A stretch of 64,000 nt of DNA from Chryseobacterium sp. MYb7. Its GTDB lineage: Bacteria; Bacteroidota; Bacteroidia; Flavobacteriales; Weeksellaceae. Positions 18,445 to 27,046 of the stretch are shown piece after piece. Under the pieces are notes generated by a model. That model searched no databases. It was not told the DNA's origin and saw only the letters and a list, made by a program, of their open reading frames with translations. Position 1 is the first letter of the stretch; each line of letters begins with the position of its first letter. The stretch covers positions 51,879-115,878 of the forward strand of contig NZ_PCOU01000016.1 of the NCBI RefSeq assembly GCF_002979455.1, read 5' to 3'. The translations under genes were made by a program, and so were the position numbers.

Positions 18445-21400
18445 TTATTCTTTAATTACTTTTTTCGTAATTTTTGTATTATCCTCCAATACAATGGTAA
18501 ACAGATAAGTTCCTTTTACCAGTTCCGAAACATTAATTCTACCTGAATGGGTATCTACATTTACAGTTTTTATCAATTTCCCTGAAACATCATAAATGGT
18601 TACCGTTCCTTTAGAATGTCTGCCCAAAACTACATTTACAAAGTCTTTCGCAGGATTCGGAGTGATGTTCACTTCTGAATTCAGTTTAATGTCTGCTGTT
18701 CCTAATGTAGTTCCTGTTTTAACAAAATATCCGCCAAAACCTGTTGCCTGGAAGCTTACTTCCCAGTACTGATAGGTATCATTCCAGATAATATCTGCAA
18801 TATCAGGAGTAATAATTGTTGCAGATCCTCCAAAAGAAGCCGTAGTACCTGTTGTACTTGTTCCAGTATATTTTTCAATAAGAAGATTGGCTTTATTGGC
18901 AACATCAGTAGGTGAAGTAGGTAGTTTCACTCCGCTTGTCAGGTTATAAGCATCAAAATCAGCCTGTTTGAAGTATAAAGTTACTTTTCCGGTTGCTGTA
19001 GTTGTGTTTGCATCAGAATTGATTTCATATCTTCTTGCCACATAGTTTGGCTGTGCATTATCCACCCATACTTTTGAAGTTACATTTCCTGTTACTGTAC
19101 TTGCTGTTTCTTTCTCCACTCTTGCAATAAGCTGGCAGGCATTAGTGAAATAATTGTTTCCATTAGCTACGGTATTTGCTTTCGTTTGATTGGAAGTGGC
19201 TAAATTCTTTACTTCAGCTACATTTTCATAAATTACGGCTCTCATTTTAAGGTCAAATGTTCTTGAAGTCCATGTGGTACCATCTGTAGATGTCTTAGAC
19301 CTGTTATTCACCACAGCATTTTCAGCTTTCATGGCAATTCTTCCTCCTAAGCCATTTACAACAATATAAAATTCTTTTCCGGTTACCATTTGTACATTTA
19401 GATCGGAAAGATTCACATAATTCCATGTGAATTTTTGCGTATTATTAAGCCACGACGTGATGGTTTTAGTAGCAATAATATCTCCTGGATTTCCGCTGGC
19501 ATTCACTTTTCTGATCTGAATATCGACCGGAATATCTGAAGGTATTGAAGTTCCGGTTAAGAATGAAAACCCGCCCAATTTCCCTGTTAATGTTGGCGTA
19601 TATCTTACCGCAAGGGCTATATTATCAAAATAATAATTAGATTCTGTATTTGCAATAATATAAGGTTCATCATAACCTATAGTCTCAAAATTAGATTTCA
19701 CGCATCCTAATTCATCAGTAACTGCTTTATAAATATCTAGTTTACCATATCCCCATCTCATGTTAGGAACTGCTCCGGTAGCACCATCCATTCTTGCATT
19801 AGCTGTAAGACGTGATTTCACCTGTGCTGCAGTTAATGTAGGATTGGCCTGAAGCAATAAACCTACTGCTCCTGCAACTCCTGGTGAAGACATACTGGTT
19901 CCCTGGTTTTTCACATAATAAGTAGTTCCTGCAATAATATCTGTAGCAGCAGGAGCTGAATCGGCGGATCTTGAAGAAATTACATTCTGACCAGAACCTG
20001 CGATCTCCGGTTTTTGAACACCATCCACTCTTGGCCCCTGTGAACTGAATGAAGAAATGGACTCCTGAGGAGTAAGCGTAAAATAACCGCTTGTTCCGCT
20101 ATACCAACTCGCTCTTCCCATATATGAGGCTACAGTAATAGCATTAGAAGCATTTCCTGGTGATCCTACAATATATTCATTATCTCCGTTTTGTAATGTT
20201 GTTGCCACTCCCTGGCTATACAACCAGCCATGGGTTGTTATCTGCTGTGTGCCGTTGTTGGTAATTTCTAATGTATAATTCCCTTGAGCATTCGTAGTTC
20301 CTGAAACTCTGGATACTACCAGCTGAACATATCGTTTGTTATTATCATTTCCCCAATAATTATACATCGTAGCTGTAAGATCTCCTCCCAATATACTATG
20401 AGTGGTTGTAGTGCTTATATTTTGGGTATACACCTGTCCATCAGGAGTTGTTAGCTTTGCTGTAACAGGAGAATTATCATTAGCATACATAATAAATGAA
20501 AATACAGATGCCGCAGAAGTATTACTTGCTACTGTAAAAGTATAGGTCTGTGCCGCATTGGCTGCTATATCTACTTTTCTGTGAAGATTAGCTCCATAAT
20601 CATTACCTGCAGAAATCACGACTACTCTTCCTGCCCCCGAAGTAGTAAAGTTATTTACTGCTACTTCATGGCTGGAAGTTCCGTCATGGGCACTGCTCTG
20701 ACCACCGATACTCATATTGACAACAATAGGTTTATTGAGAGCTGTTGCTACGTTTTTAAAGTAGGTTAAAGCATTAATTGTATTGGTTGTAGGAAAAGAT
20801 CCATTACCTCCTTTTACAAAGACAATATCCGCATCAGACGAGAATCCTTTATGTCTTTTATCTGTAAAACAGGAACCATTTCCTGCAGCAGTACCTGAAA
20901 CGTGAGTTCCATGTCCATTGGTATCATTTTCGCGAACGTAGCCTGTAGGTGTTCCATCCAGTTCATCTTCAATCTGTGCTCTTGTGTATTCTACCCCTGT
21001 AGAAAATCCTGTAGGAGTAGTCTCTCCAAATTGCGCCGTTAATGTCTGATCCCATATGGAAACAATTCTGCTTTTGGTCTGGTCATCAGCTTTTCGGAAA
21101 TCAGGATGCTTCCAGTCTATTCCGCTGTCATAAATCCCTACTAGGACACCGGTACCGTTATAAGCCGTATTATTGAAAACTCCATCCTGCAAAAGACTTG
21201 CTCCGGATTGAGCTCTACTTACATCATTATGAAGTTCATCGAATGCAGGTGCGGCTACTGAAGTCACATAGGGTAATGTCATCAGTCTTTCAATATCTTC
21301 TATGGAAACTAACGCTGTAGAGAAAGTTGGCAGCTGGCTTTGTACCAGAAAACCGTCAGCTTTCAGTTTTTCCGGTTCTTTAGTATAAATAATACATGAA

Positions 21401-21669
21401 TACATGGTTTGTGCTCCTTTTGAAGTCACCACCAAATGTTGATCAAGTTTCATATCGGGGCGTTCCAATTCTTTTACAACTCTTCCATTGGCAATGCTCT
21501 CCTTATTTTTCAATAAAATATCAAATCTGGAGTCTAATTTTTGTACTTGCCCATAAAAAGCATAGGAATACAACCCCAAAAATGCTACAGTAGCATTTCG
21601 AAGAAGCTTCGTTCCTCCGGGCGAAATGTGTACTTTTGTAAAGAATAATTTTTTAATATCCATTTTCAT
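18445..21669 (-). CDS. S8 family serine peptidase with T9SS sorting domain
   Basis: This large secreted subtilisin has Asp189 (GIYDSGID), His261 (NGHGTHVSG) and Ser600 (GTSMSSPG), counted from the furthest upstream ATG at 21693. A beta-rich insert separates His from Ser. The C-terminal 75 residues form a type A T9SS sorting domain (ITPNPAKDF, then YDVSGKLIKT and GTYLF). The ATG at 21669 is chosen because it places the export signal closer to the N-terminus; 21663 is also possible. The product is about 1074 aa. It is probably an extracellular or surface-anchored protease. It lies between the DUF6702 and HupE genes. Confidence 0.93.
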   Translation of the reverse strand: MKMDIKKLFFTKVHISPGGTKLLRNATVAFLGLYSYAFYGQVQKLDSRFDILLKNKESIANGRVVKELERPDMKLDQHLVVTSKGAQTMYSCIIYTKEPEKLKADGFLVQSQLPTFSTALVSIEDIERLMTLPYVTSVAAPAFDELHNDVSRAQSGASLLQDGVFNNTAYNGTGVLVGIYDSGIDWKHPDFRKADDQTKSRIVSIWDQTLTAQFGETTPTGFSTGVEYTRAQIEDELDGTPTGYVRENDTNGHGTHVSGTAAGNGSCFTDKRHKGFSSDADIVFVKGGNGSFPTTNTINALTYFKNVATALNKPIVVNMSIGGQSSAHDGTSSHEVAVNNFTTSGAGRVVVISAGNDYGANLHRKVDIAANAAQTYTFTVASNTSAASVFSFIMYANDNSPVTAKLTTPDGQVYTQNISTTTTHSILGGDLTATMYNYWGNDNNKRYVQLVVSRVSGTTNAQGNYTLEITNNGTQQITTHGWLYSQGVATTLQNGDNEYIVGSPGNASNAITVASYMGRASWYSGTSGYFTLTPQESISSFSSQGPRVDGVQKPEIAGSGQNVISSRSADSAPAATDIIAGTTYYVKNQGTSMSSPGVAGAVGLLLQANPTLTAAQVKSRLTANARMDGATGAVPNMRWGYGKLDIYKAVTDELGCVKSNFETIGYDEPYIIANTESNYYFDNIALAVRYTPTLTGKLGGFSFLTGTSIPSDIPVDIQIRKVNASGNPGDIIATKTITSWLNNTQKFTWNYVNLSDLNVQMVTGKEFYIVVNGLGGRIAMKAENAVVNNRSKTSTDGTTWTSRTFDLKMRAVIYENVAEVKNLATSNQTKANTVANGNNYFTNACQLIARVEKETASTVTGNVTSKVWVDNAQPNYVARRYEINSDANTTTATGKVTLYFKQADFDAYNLTSGVKLPTSPTDVANKANLLIEKYTGTSTTGTTASFGGSATIITPDIADIIWNDTYQYWEVSFQATGFGGYFVKTGTTLGTADIKLNSEVNITPNPAKDFVNVVLGRHSKGTVTIYDVSGKLIKTVNVDTHSGRINVSELVKGTYLFTIVLEDNTKITKKVIKE

Positions 21670-21814
21670 TTTTTTAGATCTACAATTATACAATTTTTAT
21701 TTTATAAATAAATAATTCACCATATTAGTAATTATTAAAGTAAAAACATGAAAATAACTATTGAATTAATTAAATTTTAACAAAATATTCAAAATATAAA
21801 ATATTTTAATCAAA

Positions 21815-22393
21815 ATGCAGGATTTTCTTTTTTATTTACACCTTGGATGGGAGCATATAATCTCTCTGGATGCCTTAGATCACCAGCTGTTTGTATTGGC
21901 TTTGATTGCTGTTTATTCTTACAATGACTGGAAAAAAATCCTGATTCTTGTTACTGCATTTACTATCGGGCATTCCATTACATTGGCTTTAAGTATTTTG
22001 GATGTCTTCAGAGTTCCTTCCGCTTGGGTTGAGTTTTTGATTCCTCTGACTATTGTTGTGACTTCTTTGGATAATATTATTATGAAAAACCAGAAGCAGA
22101 CTTTGATGCGCGCCAATTACTACCTTGCTCTCATCTTCGGACTTGTTCATGGAATGGGATTCGCCAATACAGCAAGAGTAATGATTGCAAAAAGTCAAAG
22201 CATTGCATTACCACTATTAGGCTTCAATATAGGTCTCGAACTTGGGCAGATTGTAATTGTTTCTGCTATTTTAATTATTCTGTTTATACTGCTTAACATT
22301 TTTAAAGTGAATAAGAAAGACTGGATTCTTTTTGTCTCTTCCGGAGTATTTGCTCTTTCCTTAAAAATGACATTGGAAAGAATTCCTTTTTAA
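21815..22393 (+). CDS. HupE/UreJ family membrane protein
   Basis: The 192-aa protein has about six membrane segments and the family motifs GWEHIISLDALDHQLF near the N-terminus, FTIGHSITL, and FGLVHGMGFA near residue 110. The histidines in these helices are thought to bind nickel or another metal in HupE/UreJ permeases. In Flavobacteriia such proteins usually occur near M1 peptidases, as here, with the next gene 68 bases downstream. Metal specificity is not evident. Confidence 0.88.
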   Translation: MQDFLFYLHLGWEHIISLDALDHQLFVLALIAVYSYNDWKKILILVTAFTIGHSITLALSILDVFRVPSAWVEFLIPLTIVVTSLDNIIMKNQKQTLMRANYYLALIFGLVHGMGFANTARVMIAKSQSIALPLLGFNIGLELGQIVIVSAILIILFILLNIFKVNKKDWILFVSSGVFALSLKMTLERIPF

Positions 22394-22461
22394 AAGTTAA
22401 ATATTGATATTATTTCAATAGCTTATTCCTATATTTGATCATTAATAAATCCTTTTCGGTT

Positions 22462-24849
22462 ATGAAACTAAAAGTTGTTATACTTTCAATTTCTGTATTT
22501 GCATATACAGGTTTCACCGCACAAAATATTCAGAATAACCCAGGCAGCAATCATGGTAACAGGTTTGAGCAGCTGGGAACAATTCTACCAACACCCAACA
22601 TCTACAGAACGGCTTCAGGAGCTCCGGGACACGGATACTGGCAAAACAGAGCCGATTATAACATTTCCGCCTATCTGGATGAGGATAAAAGAAATCTGAA
22701 AGGTTCAGAAACAGTTACCTATTACAACAACTCTCCTGATGAACTGGATTATATCTGGCTGCAGCTTGATGAAAATGAACATTCAAGCATCAGAAACGCC
22801 GGATACGACGCTTCATCTGTTCTTCGTCCTTCCACCACAGATCAGCAGCTTAAAGTTTCTGAGCTTCCCGTGAAAGACAATGGCTATGGAGTAAGTCTTG
22901 AAAAAGTAACTGATGCTTCAGGAAATCCTTTGAAGTATACCGTCAACAAGACGATGATGCGTATTGATCTTCCTAAAGTTTTGAAAAAAGGGGAAAAATT
23001 CGTTTTCAAAGTAGACTGGAATTACAATATTTCCAACAGAATTAAGATGGGAGGCCGAGGCGGCTATGAAAACTTCCCTGAAGACGGCAATGATCTGTAT
23101 ACGATGGCACAATGGTATCCAAGAATGTGTGTGTACAGTGATTTCCAGGGATGGCAAAACCATCAGTTTACCGGAAGAGGTGAGTTTGCTTTGGTTTTCG
23201 GAGATTTTAAAGTTTCTATGAATGTTCCTGCTGATCATATTGTAGGAGGAACCGGAGAATGTAAAAACTATGATCAGGTGCTTACCTCTGATCAACTATC
23301 AAGATATAAAAAGGCTGAAAATGCAGCTGAGCCTATTGAAATTGTAACGTTGGATGAAGCTAAAAAAGCAGAGAAAAATCATTCAAAACAAAGAAAAACA
23401 TGGGTTTTCGAAGCAAAAGATGTTCGTGATTTTGCATGGACTTCTTCCAGAAAATTTGTCTGGGACGGAATGCGTGTAACGATTCCTGAGAACAATAATA
23501 AGGTAATGGCAATGAGCTTCTATCCAAAAGAATCTTATGGTCTTTACAGAAAGTTTTCCACAAAGGCTGTAGCTCATACCATAAAAACTTATTCGGAATT
23601 TACAATTCCTTATCCCTATCCTGTAGCGCAATCTGTAGAGGCTTCCAACGGAATGGAATATCCTATGATCTGTTTCAATTTCGGAAGAACGGAGAAAGAC
23701 GGAACCTATTCTGAAGGAACCAAAAATGGAATGCTTGGGGTAATCATCCACGAAGTGGGTCACAACTTCTTCCCTATGATCATTAATTCTGATGAAAGAC
23801 AGTGGGCATGGATGGATGAAGGTCTGAATACCTTTACGGAGTATCTTACAGAAGAAAAATGGGATAATAAATTCCCTTCCAAAAGAGGACCGGCATGGAC
23901 GATCGTAGATTATATGAAACTGCCGAAAGATCAGCTGGAGCCTATCATGAGTAACTCTGAGAATATTGTTCAATATGGTCCGAATGCCTATTCAAAACCT
24001 GCTACAGGATTGAATATTCTTCGTGAAACCATCATGGGAAGAGAGCTTTTCGACAAAGCTTTTAAAACCTATGCAAAAAGATGGGCATTCAAACATCCTG
24101 AACCTGCAGATTTATTCCGTACAATGGAAGATGCCAGTGGTGAAGATCTTGACTGGTTCTGGAGAGGGTGGTTCTACGGTACAGATCCTGTAGATATCGC
24201 TATTGATAAAGTAACAGTAGCTGTTCCAAACCTTGAAACAGATCCAAAAGCTGCGGCGGAAGTAAAATATCAGGTAGAGAAACCTTTGGTAAGCAGTTTT
24301 GAAGATCTTTCAAAAATCAGAAACAGAGAAGACAAGAATATCAAATTCTATGTTGACGGTGATAAGGACGCTCAGGATTTCTATTACAGATATGACAGAG
24401 GTCAGGAAAAGGTAGATAATAATAAGGAATACACCATCAAAACAGAGGCAGGCCTTCCTTTAGATACCAAGGATAAAGAAAAGTTCAAGAATATTACAGA
24501 ATATCAGATTGATTTTGTGAACAAGGGCGGATTGGTAATGCCTATCATCCTTGAATTTACTTTTGAAGATGGTTCCAAATTATATGACAAGTCTGCCGCA
24601 CAGATCTGGCGACTGAACGAGCAAAAGGTTTCCAAAACCTATTATTTTGATAAAAAAATAAAATCTATTCAGCTTGATCCGATGAGAGAAACTGCTGATA
24701 TTGATACAACTAATAATTTATGGACCAGTGCCGGATCCGGTGCTGAAACTTCAAAATTCCAGCTCTTTAAACAAAAACAGGAAGCGGGTTCTGTAAGAGG
24801 AGGCTCCACCGGAAAGGTCAACCCAATGCAGGCCGCCGGAAAGAGTTAA
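22462..24849 (+). CDS. M1 family metallopeptidase (secreted)
   Basis: M1 aminopeptidases remove N-terminal residues from peptides using zinc. The 795-aa protein has a signal peptide of about 20 residues ending FTA. It has the zinc motif HEVGH at about residue 430, followed by the third ligand in WMDEGLNTF. The exopeptidase motif appears as NGMEYP, a variant of GAMEN common in this Bacteroidota subgroup. The ATG at 22462 is preferred to an in-frame codon nine residues upstream because the signal peptide starts there (MKLKVVILSISVF). No T9SS domain is visible. Likely periplasmic or outer-membrane associated. Confidence 0.9.
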   Translation: MKLKVVILSISVFAYTGFTAQNIQNNPGSNHGNRFEQLGTILPTPNIYRTASGAPGHGYWQNRADYNISAYLDEDKRNLKGSETVTYYNNSPDELDYIWLQLDENEHSSIRNAGYDASSVLRPSTTDQQLKVSELPVKDNGYGVSLEKVTDASGNPLKYTVNKTMMRIDLPKVLKKGEKFVFKVDWNYNISNRIKMGGRGGYENFPEDGNDLYTMAQWYPRMCVYSDFQGWQNHQFTGRGEFALVFGDFKVSMNVPADHIVGGTGECKNYDQVLTSDQLSRYKKAENAAEPIEIVTLDEAKKAEKNHSKQRKTWVFEAKDVRDFAWTSSRKFVWDGMRVTIPENNNKVMAMSFYPKESYGLYRKFSTKAVAHTIKTYSEFTIPYPYPVAQSVEASNGMEYPMICFNFGRTEKDGTYSEGTKNGMLGVIIHEVGHNFFPMIINSDERQWAWMDEGLNTFTEYLTEEKWDNKFPSKRGPAWTIVDYMKLPKDQLEPIMSNSENIVQYGPNAYSKPATGLNILRETIMGRELFDKAFKTYAKRWAFKHPEPADLFRTMEDASGEDLDWFWRGWFYGTDPVDIAIDKVTVAVPNLETDPKAAAEVKYQVEKPLVSSFEDLSKIRNREDKNIKFYVDGDKDAQDFYYRYDRGQEKVDNNKEYTIKTEAGLPLDTKDKEKFKNITEYQIDFVNKGGLVMPIILEFTFEDGSKLYDKSAAQIWRLNEQKVSKTYYFDKKIKSIQLDPMRETADIDTTNNLWTSAGSGAETSKFQLFKQKQEAGSVRGGSTGKVNPMQAAGKS

Positions 24850-24905
24850 AAGCCAAAAGGTTGTAACTTTTAACAAATACAGCACTACTTATTATTAAAA
24901 AGATC

Positions 24906-25628
24906 ATGAAAACTATTCTTTTCCTTTTAATACTAAGTAGTGCTAATTTTTTTCCCCAGAAACTACTTACTCCTGAAAATACCGGGATCAATTCAAAACT
25001 CATCCAGAATGAAACTTCTGAAGCGGTATGGTTTGCTGAAAATGCAGGCACAAAAATAGAAATAGGAAGCATTATTACTGAGATCAAAAAACTCAACAAA
25101 GCAGATCTTCTTATCAGAACTACTGTAAAAATGAAACAGGCTCCGGATGCTCAATGGACGGATTCTACTCTTGTAAAAACTTCCAATTTCAGCCCAGTCT
25201 ACCACTCTTCTTACAATTCAATGAGAGACATGGTTCTCAAGTCTGAAAAAGATAAGGTCACCGGATATTATCTGGATAAGAAATCTCAGAAAAAAGACGT
25301 GATCGAAATTCCTGCAGATCCCTATTTTGACAGCAGCAGCTATGCCATGCTGATCAGATATCTTCCTTTGAAAGAACACTATACTGCCGAGATTTCTATT
25401 TTCGATTATAACCCCAAATCTGAGAAAAAAGGGATGATGAAAGCCTACATTCTGGATACTCAAAAAACAGAATATAAAGGAAAACCAGTTTGGGCAGTAA
25501 AAACCAATGATGACATTAGCAATAGAGCTACCGCAGTAACCTATTATATTGATGCAGCAACAAGGAAAATTGTAAAGCAGGATATAGAAATGGCAGGAAG
25601 AAAAATGTATTTAGAAACAGCTCCATAA
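24906..25628 (+). CDS. Secreted protein of unknown function, DUF3108-like
   Basis: The 240-aa product has an 18-residue signal peptide ending in FPQ and an all-beta pattern with no visible catalytic motif. The layout resembles DUF3108-type periplasmic barrels: alternating strands, a YYLDKKSQKKDVIEIP-like turn, and a final TYYIDAATRKIVKQD stretch. It lies 56 bases after the M1 peptidase gene in the same direction and is probably co-transcribed. A lipid- or polymer-handling role would be a guess. Confidence 0.6.
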   Translation: MKTILFLLILSSANFFPQKLLTPENTGINSKLIQNETSEAVWFAENAGTKIEIGSIITEIKKLNKADLLIRTTVKMKQAPDAQWTDSTLVKTSNFSPVYHSSYNSMRDMVLKSEKDKVTGYYLDKKSQKKDVIEIPADPYFDSSSYAMLIRYLPLKEHYTAEISIFDYNPKSEKKGMMKAYILDTQKTEYKGKPVWAVKTNDDISNRATAVTYYIDAATRKIVKQDIEMAGRKMYLETAP

Positions 25629-25699
25629 ATTACTTAAATCCAGATACCAACATCTTATTTTCATCTACAAAAAACATAACAACCTGAATTAAAAAGTTT

Positions 25700-25707
25700 T
25701 ATATTTG
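25700..25707 (+). promoter_or_regulatory. -7 element of peptide cassette 1
   Basis: TATATTTG matches the Bacteroidota -7 consensus. It lies 12 bases before the start of the leader conserved between the two peptide cassettes. No clear -33 TTG was found. Confidence 0.5.
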
Positions 25708-25783
25708 AATCACCATAAACACCAAATGTCAAAAACCTGATTGACTTTAAATGTTCAGGAACGTACAAATCAAAATATTACTT

Positions 25784-25921
25784 ATGAAAAATGCAAAATT
25801 ATTAAGCAGAGATGCTCAAAAAACAATCAATGGCGGAATTGCTGCCAGACTTGTATGCTGCGAACGCGACGACAACGGAAAATGTACTTTATGGATTGGG
25901 CCGGGACAAAACTGTCCTTAG
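25784..25921 (+). CDS. Double-glycine leader peptide with cysteine-rich core (bacteriocin-like), copy 1
   Basis: The 45-aa product starts MKNAKLLSRDAQKTINGG, a typical double-glycine leader that would be cut after Gly18 by a peptidase-containing ABC transporter. The 27-residue core has an adjacent Cys pair (LVCCERDD), one Cys in GKCTLW, and ends WIGPGQNCP. Four cysteines suggest two disulphides or other crosslinks. The paralogous copy, conserved leader RNA, promoter element and private terminator show that it is a real gene. Similar short peptides are annotated as bacteriocin-like in Chryseobacterium, as I recall. No maturation enzyme or exporter is in the window. Function (toxin or signal) is unknown. 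Confidence 0.8.
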   Translation: MKNAKLLSRDAQKTINGGIAARLVCCERDDNGKCTLWIGPGQNCP

Positions 25922-25947
25922 TTCGATGATCTGATACAATTTTGAAT

Positions 25948-25969
25948 AAAGCCGGAAATTTCCGGCTTT
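25948..25969 (+). terminator. Terminator of peptide cassette 1
   Basis: AAAGCCGGAAA with TTTCCGGCTTT is a perfect 22-base palindrome followed by a T-rich run. Confidence 0.8.
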
Positions 25970-26070
25970 TTCTTTTTATACCTTCCATTATCTGTTCATT
26001 ACAATCTGATAATCAAAATTTTATTTAAAAAAAACACCAATAAAATATATCACACAATAAAGAAAAATAG

Positions 26071-26078
26071 TATCTTTG
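26071..26078 (+). promoter_or_regulatory. -7 element of peptide cassette 2
   Basis: TATCTTTG matches TAnnTTTG and lies 14 bases before the duplicated leader, the same arrangement as in cassette 1. The two -7 boxes differ in their free positions, which supports selection on the motif. Confidence 0.5.
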
Positions 26079-26159
26079 ATATACTTCTTTTACACCAAAT
26101 GTCAAAATCCTGATTGACTTTAAATGCTCAGGAATGTACAAATCAAAATATTTCTAACT

Positions 26160-26294
26160 ATGAAAAATGCTAAATTATTAAGCAGAGATGCTCAGAAATC
26201 AATCAATGGCGGAGCAGCAGGACGTTTTTGCTGTGAGTACAATTACAAAGGACAGTGTATCCTGTGGATAGGACCGGGACAATATTGCCCATAG
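26160..26294 (+). CDS. Double-glycine leader peptide with cysteine-rich core (bacteriocin-like), copy 2
   Basis: The 44-aa product is a paralogue of the peptide 376 bases upstream. The leader MKNAKLLSRDAQKSINGG differs at one residue. The core has diverged (GRFCCEYNYKGQCILW) but keeps the Cys pair, the third Cys and the ending WIGPGQ-CP. Conservation of the leader and of cysteines with a variable middle is the usual pattern for secreted peptide families. The gene has its own -7 element and terminator. It is convergent with the LytTR regulator 53 bases away. Confidence 0.8.
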   Translation: MKNAKLLSRDAQKSINGGAAGRFCCEYNYKGQCILWIGPGQYCP

Positions 26295-26318
26295 TCTGTC
26301 ATCAGATAACAATTTAAG

Positions 26319-26344
26319 ATAAAGCCGGAAATTTCCGGCTTTAT
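26319..26344. terminator. Terminator of cassette 2, shared with the LytTR gene
   Basis: ATAAAGCCGGAAA with TTTCCGGCTTTAT forms a perfect 26-base palindrome with T runs on both sides. It repeats the terminator core of cassette 1. Confidence 0.8.
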
Positions 26345-26347
26345 TTT

Positions 26348-27046
26348 TTATCCTAAATGTTCTTTTAAATTCTTTTTATAAGTTCTTCCCAACGGAAGTT
26401 CATCTCCGTTTTTCAAAAAAACATGTCCGGAGTTATAAGAATTGATATGCTCTGATAACACAATATAAGACTTGTGAATTCTGATAAACCCAAAATGTTG
26501 AAATTTCTCTTCAAAATTAGACATTCTATCCAGAATCATATACTTTTTCAGAGGCGTCATCAGGACAATATACTCTCCAAATCCCTGTATCCATAGAATA
26601 TCTTTAAGAAAGACCTTATTCATCACATAATTGGATTTGAACATGATGTAGTCTTCCTGCTGCTGATTATTAGCCGAGCTTTTAAATTGAACAAAATCCC
26701 TTGCTTTATTGACTGCTTTTTTAAAAGTATCAAAATCTACAGGCTTGATAAGATAATGAACAACATCCAGCTCAAATGCTTTCACCGCATATTTTGTTTC
26801 TAAGGTAATAAAAATACAAAGTGGCGGATCGGGAAGCTGCTGTAAAAGTTCAACTCCGTTGATCCCGGGCATATTGATATCGAAAACCACAAGATCTACT
26901 TTATTTGCTTTCAGAAAAGCCAGTGCTTCTTCCGGTTTCTGAAATGAAGCCAGCAATTCAACCTCTTCAAGCTGATCGCAATATTGTTTTACAAGCTTTA
27001 ATGCAGGATATTCATCATCTACATTAACGATAGTCAGATTAGCCAT
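26348..27046 (-). CDS. LytTR family response regulator
   Basis: The 232-aa protein has an N-terminal receiver domain with the acidic pair Asp10-Asp11 and the phosphoacceptor Asp56 (VVFDINMPG). A C-terminal LytTR DNA-binding domain follows, from about residue 130 (DYIMFKSN, LWIQGFGEYIVL, FIRIHKSYIV, LPLGRTYK). Its start overlaps the sensor kinase stop by 8 bases, so the pair is one operon. It is convergent with two secreted-peptide cassettes and, through the kinase, divergent from a transporter operon. Either may be the regulatory target. Confidence 0.93.
   Translation of the reverse strand: MANLTIVNVDDEYPALKLVKQYCDQLEEVELLASFQKPEEALAFLKANKVDLVVFDINMPGINGVELLQQLPDPPLCIFITLETKYAVKAFELDVVHYLIKPVDFDTFKKAVNKARDFVQFKSSANNQQQEDYIMFKSNYVMNKVFLKDILWIQGFGEYIVLMTPLKKYMILDRMSNFEEKFQHFGFIRIHKSYIVLSEHINSYNSGHVFLKNGDELPLGRTYKKNLKEHLG

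Larger units (their letters stand above)
25719..26342 (+). repeat. Tandem duplicated peptide cassette (leader, ORF, terminator)
   Basis: Two units, 25719-25969 and 26092-26342, share a 65-68-base leader with only a few differences, including the stem CCTGA...TCAGG (CCTGATTGACTTTAAATG in both). Each then carries a related small ORF and an identical terminator core. The offset is 373 bases in the leader, with a 3-base indel just before the second ATG. Confidence 0.85.

Noticed and set aside
23383..23973. A long antisense open frame (196 codons) inside the M1 peptidase gene
   Set aside because: The sense strand encodes a complete catalytic domain. The antisense frame is a codon-bias shadow.
25741..25929. 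A 62-codon open frame across peptide cassette 1
   Set aside because: It is in another frame, starts at TTG inside the conserved leader, and has no counterpart in cassette 2, whereas the double-glycine ORF does.
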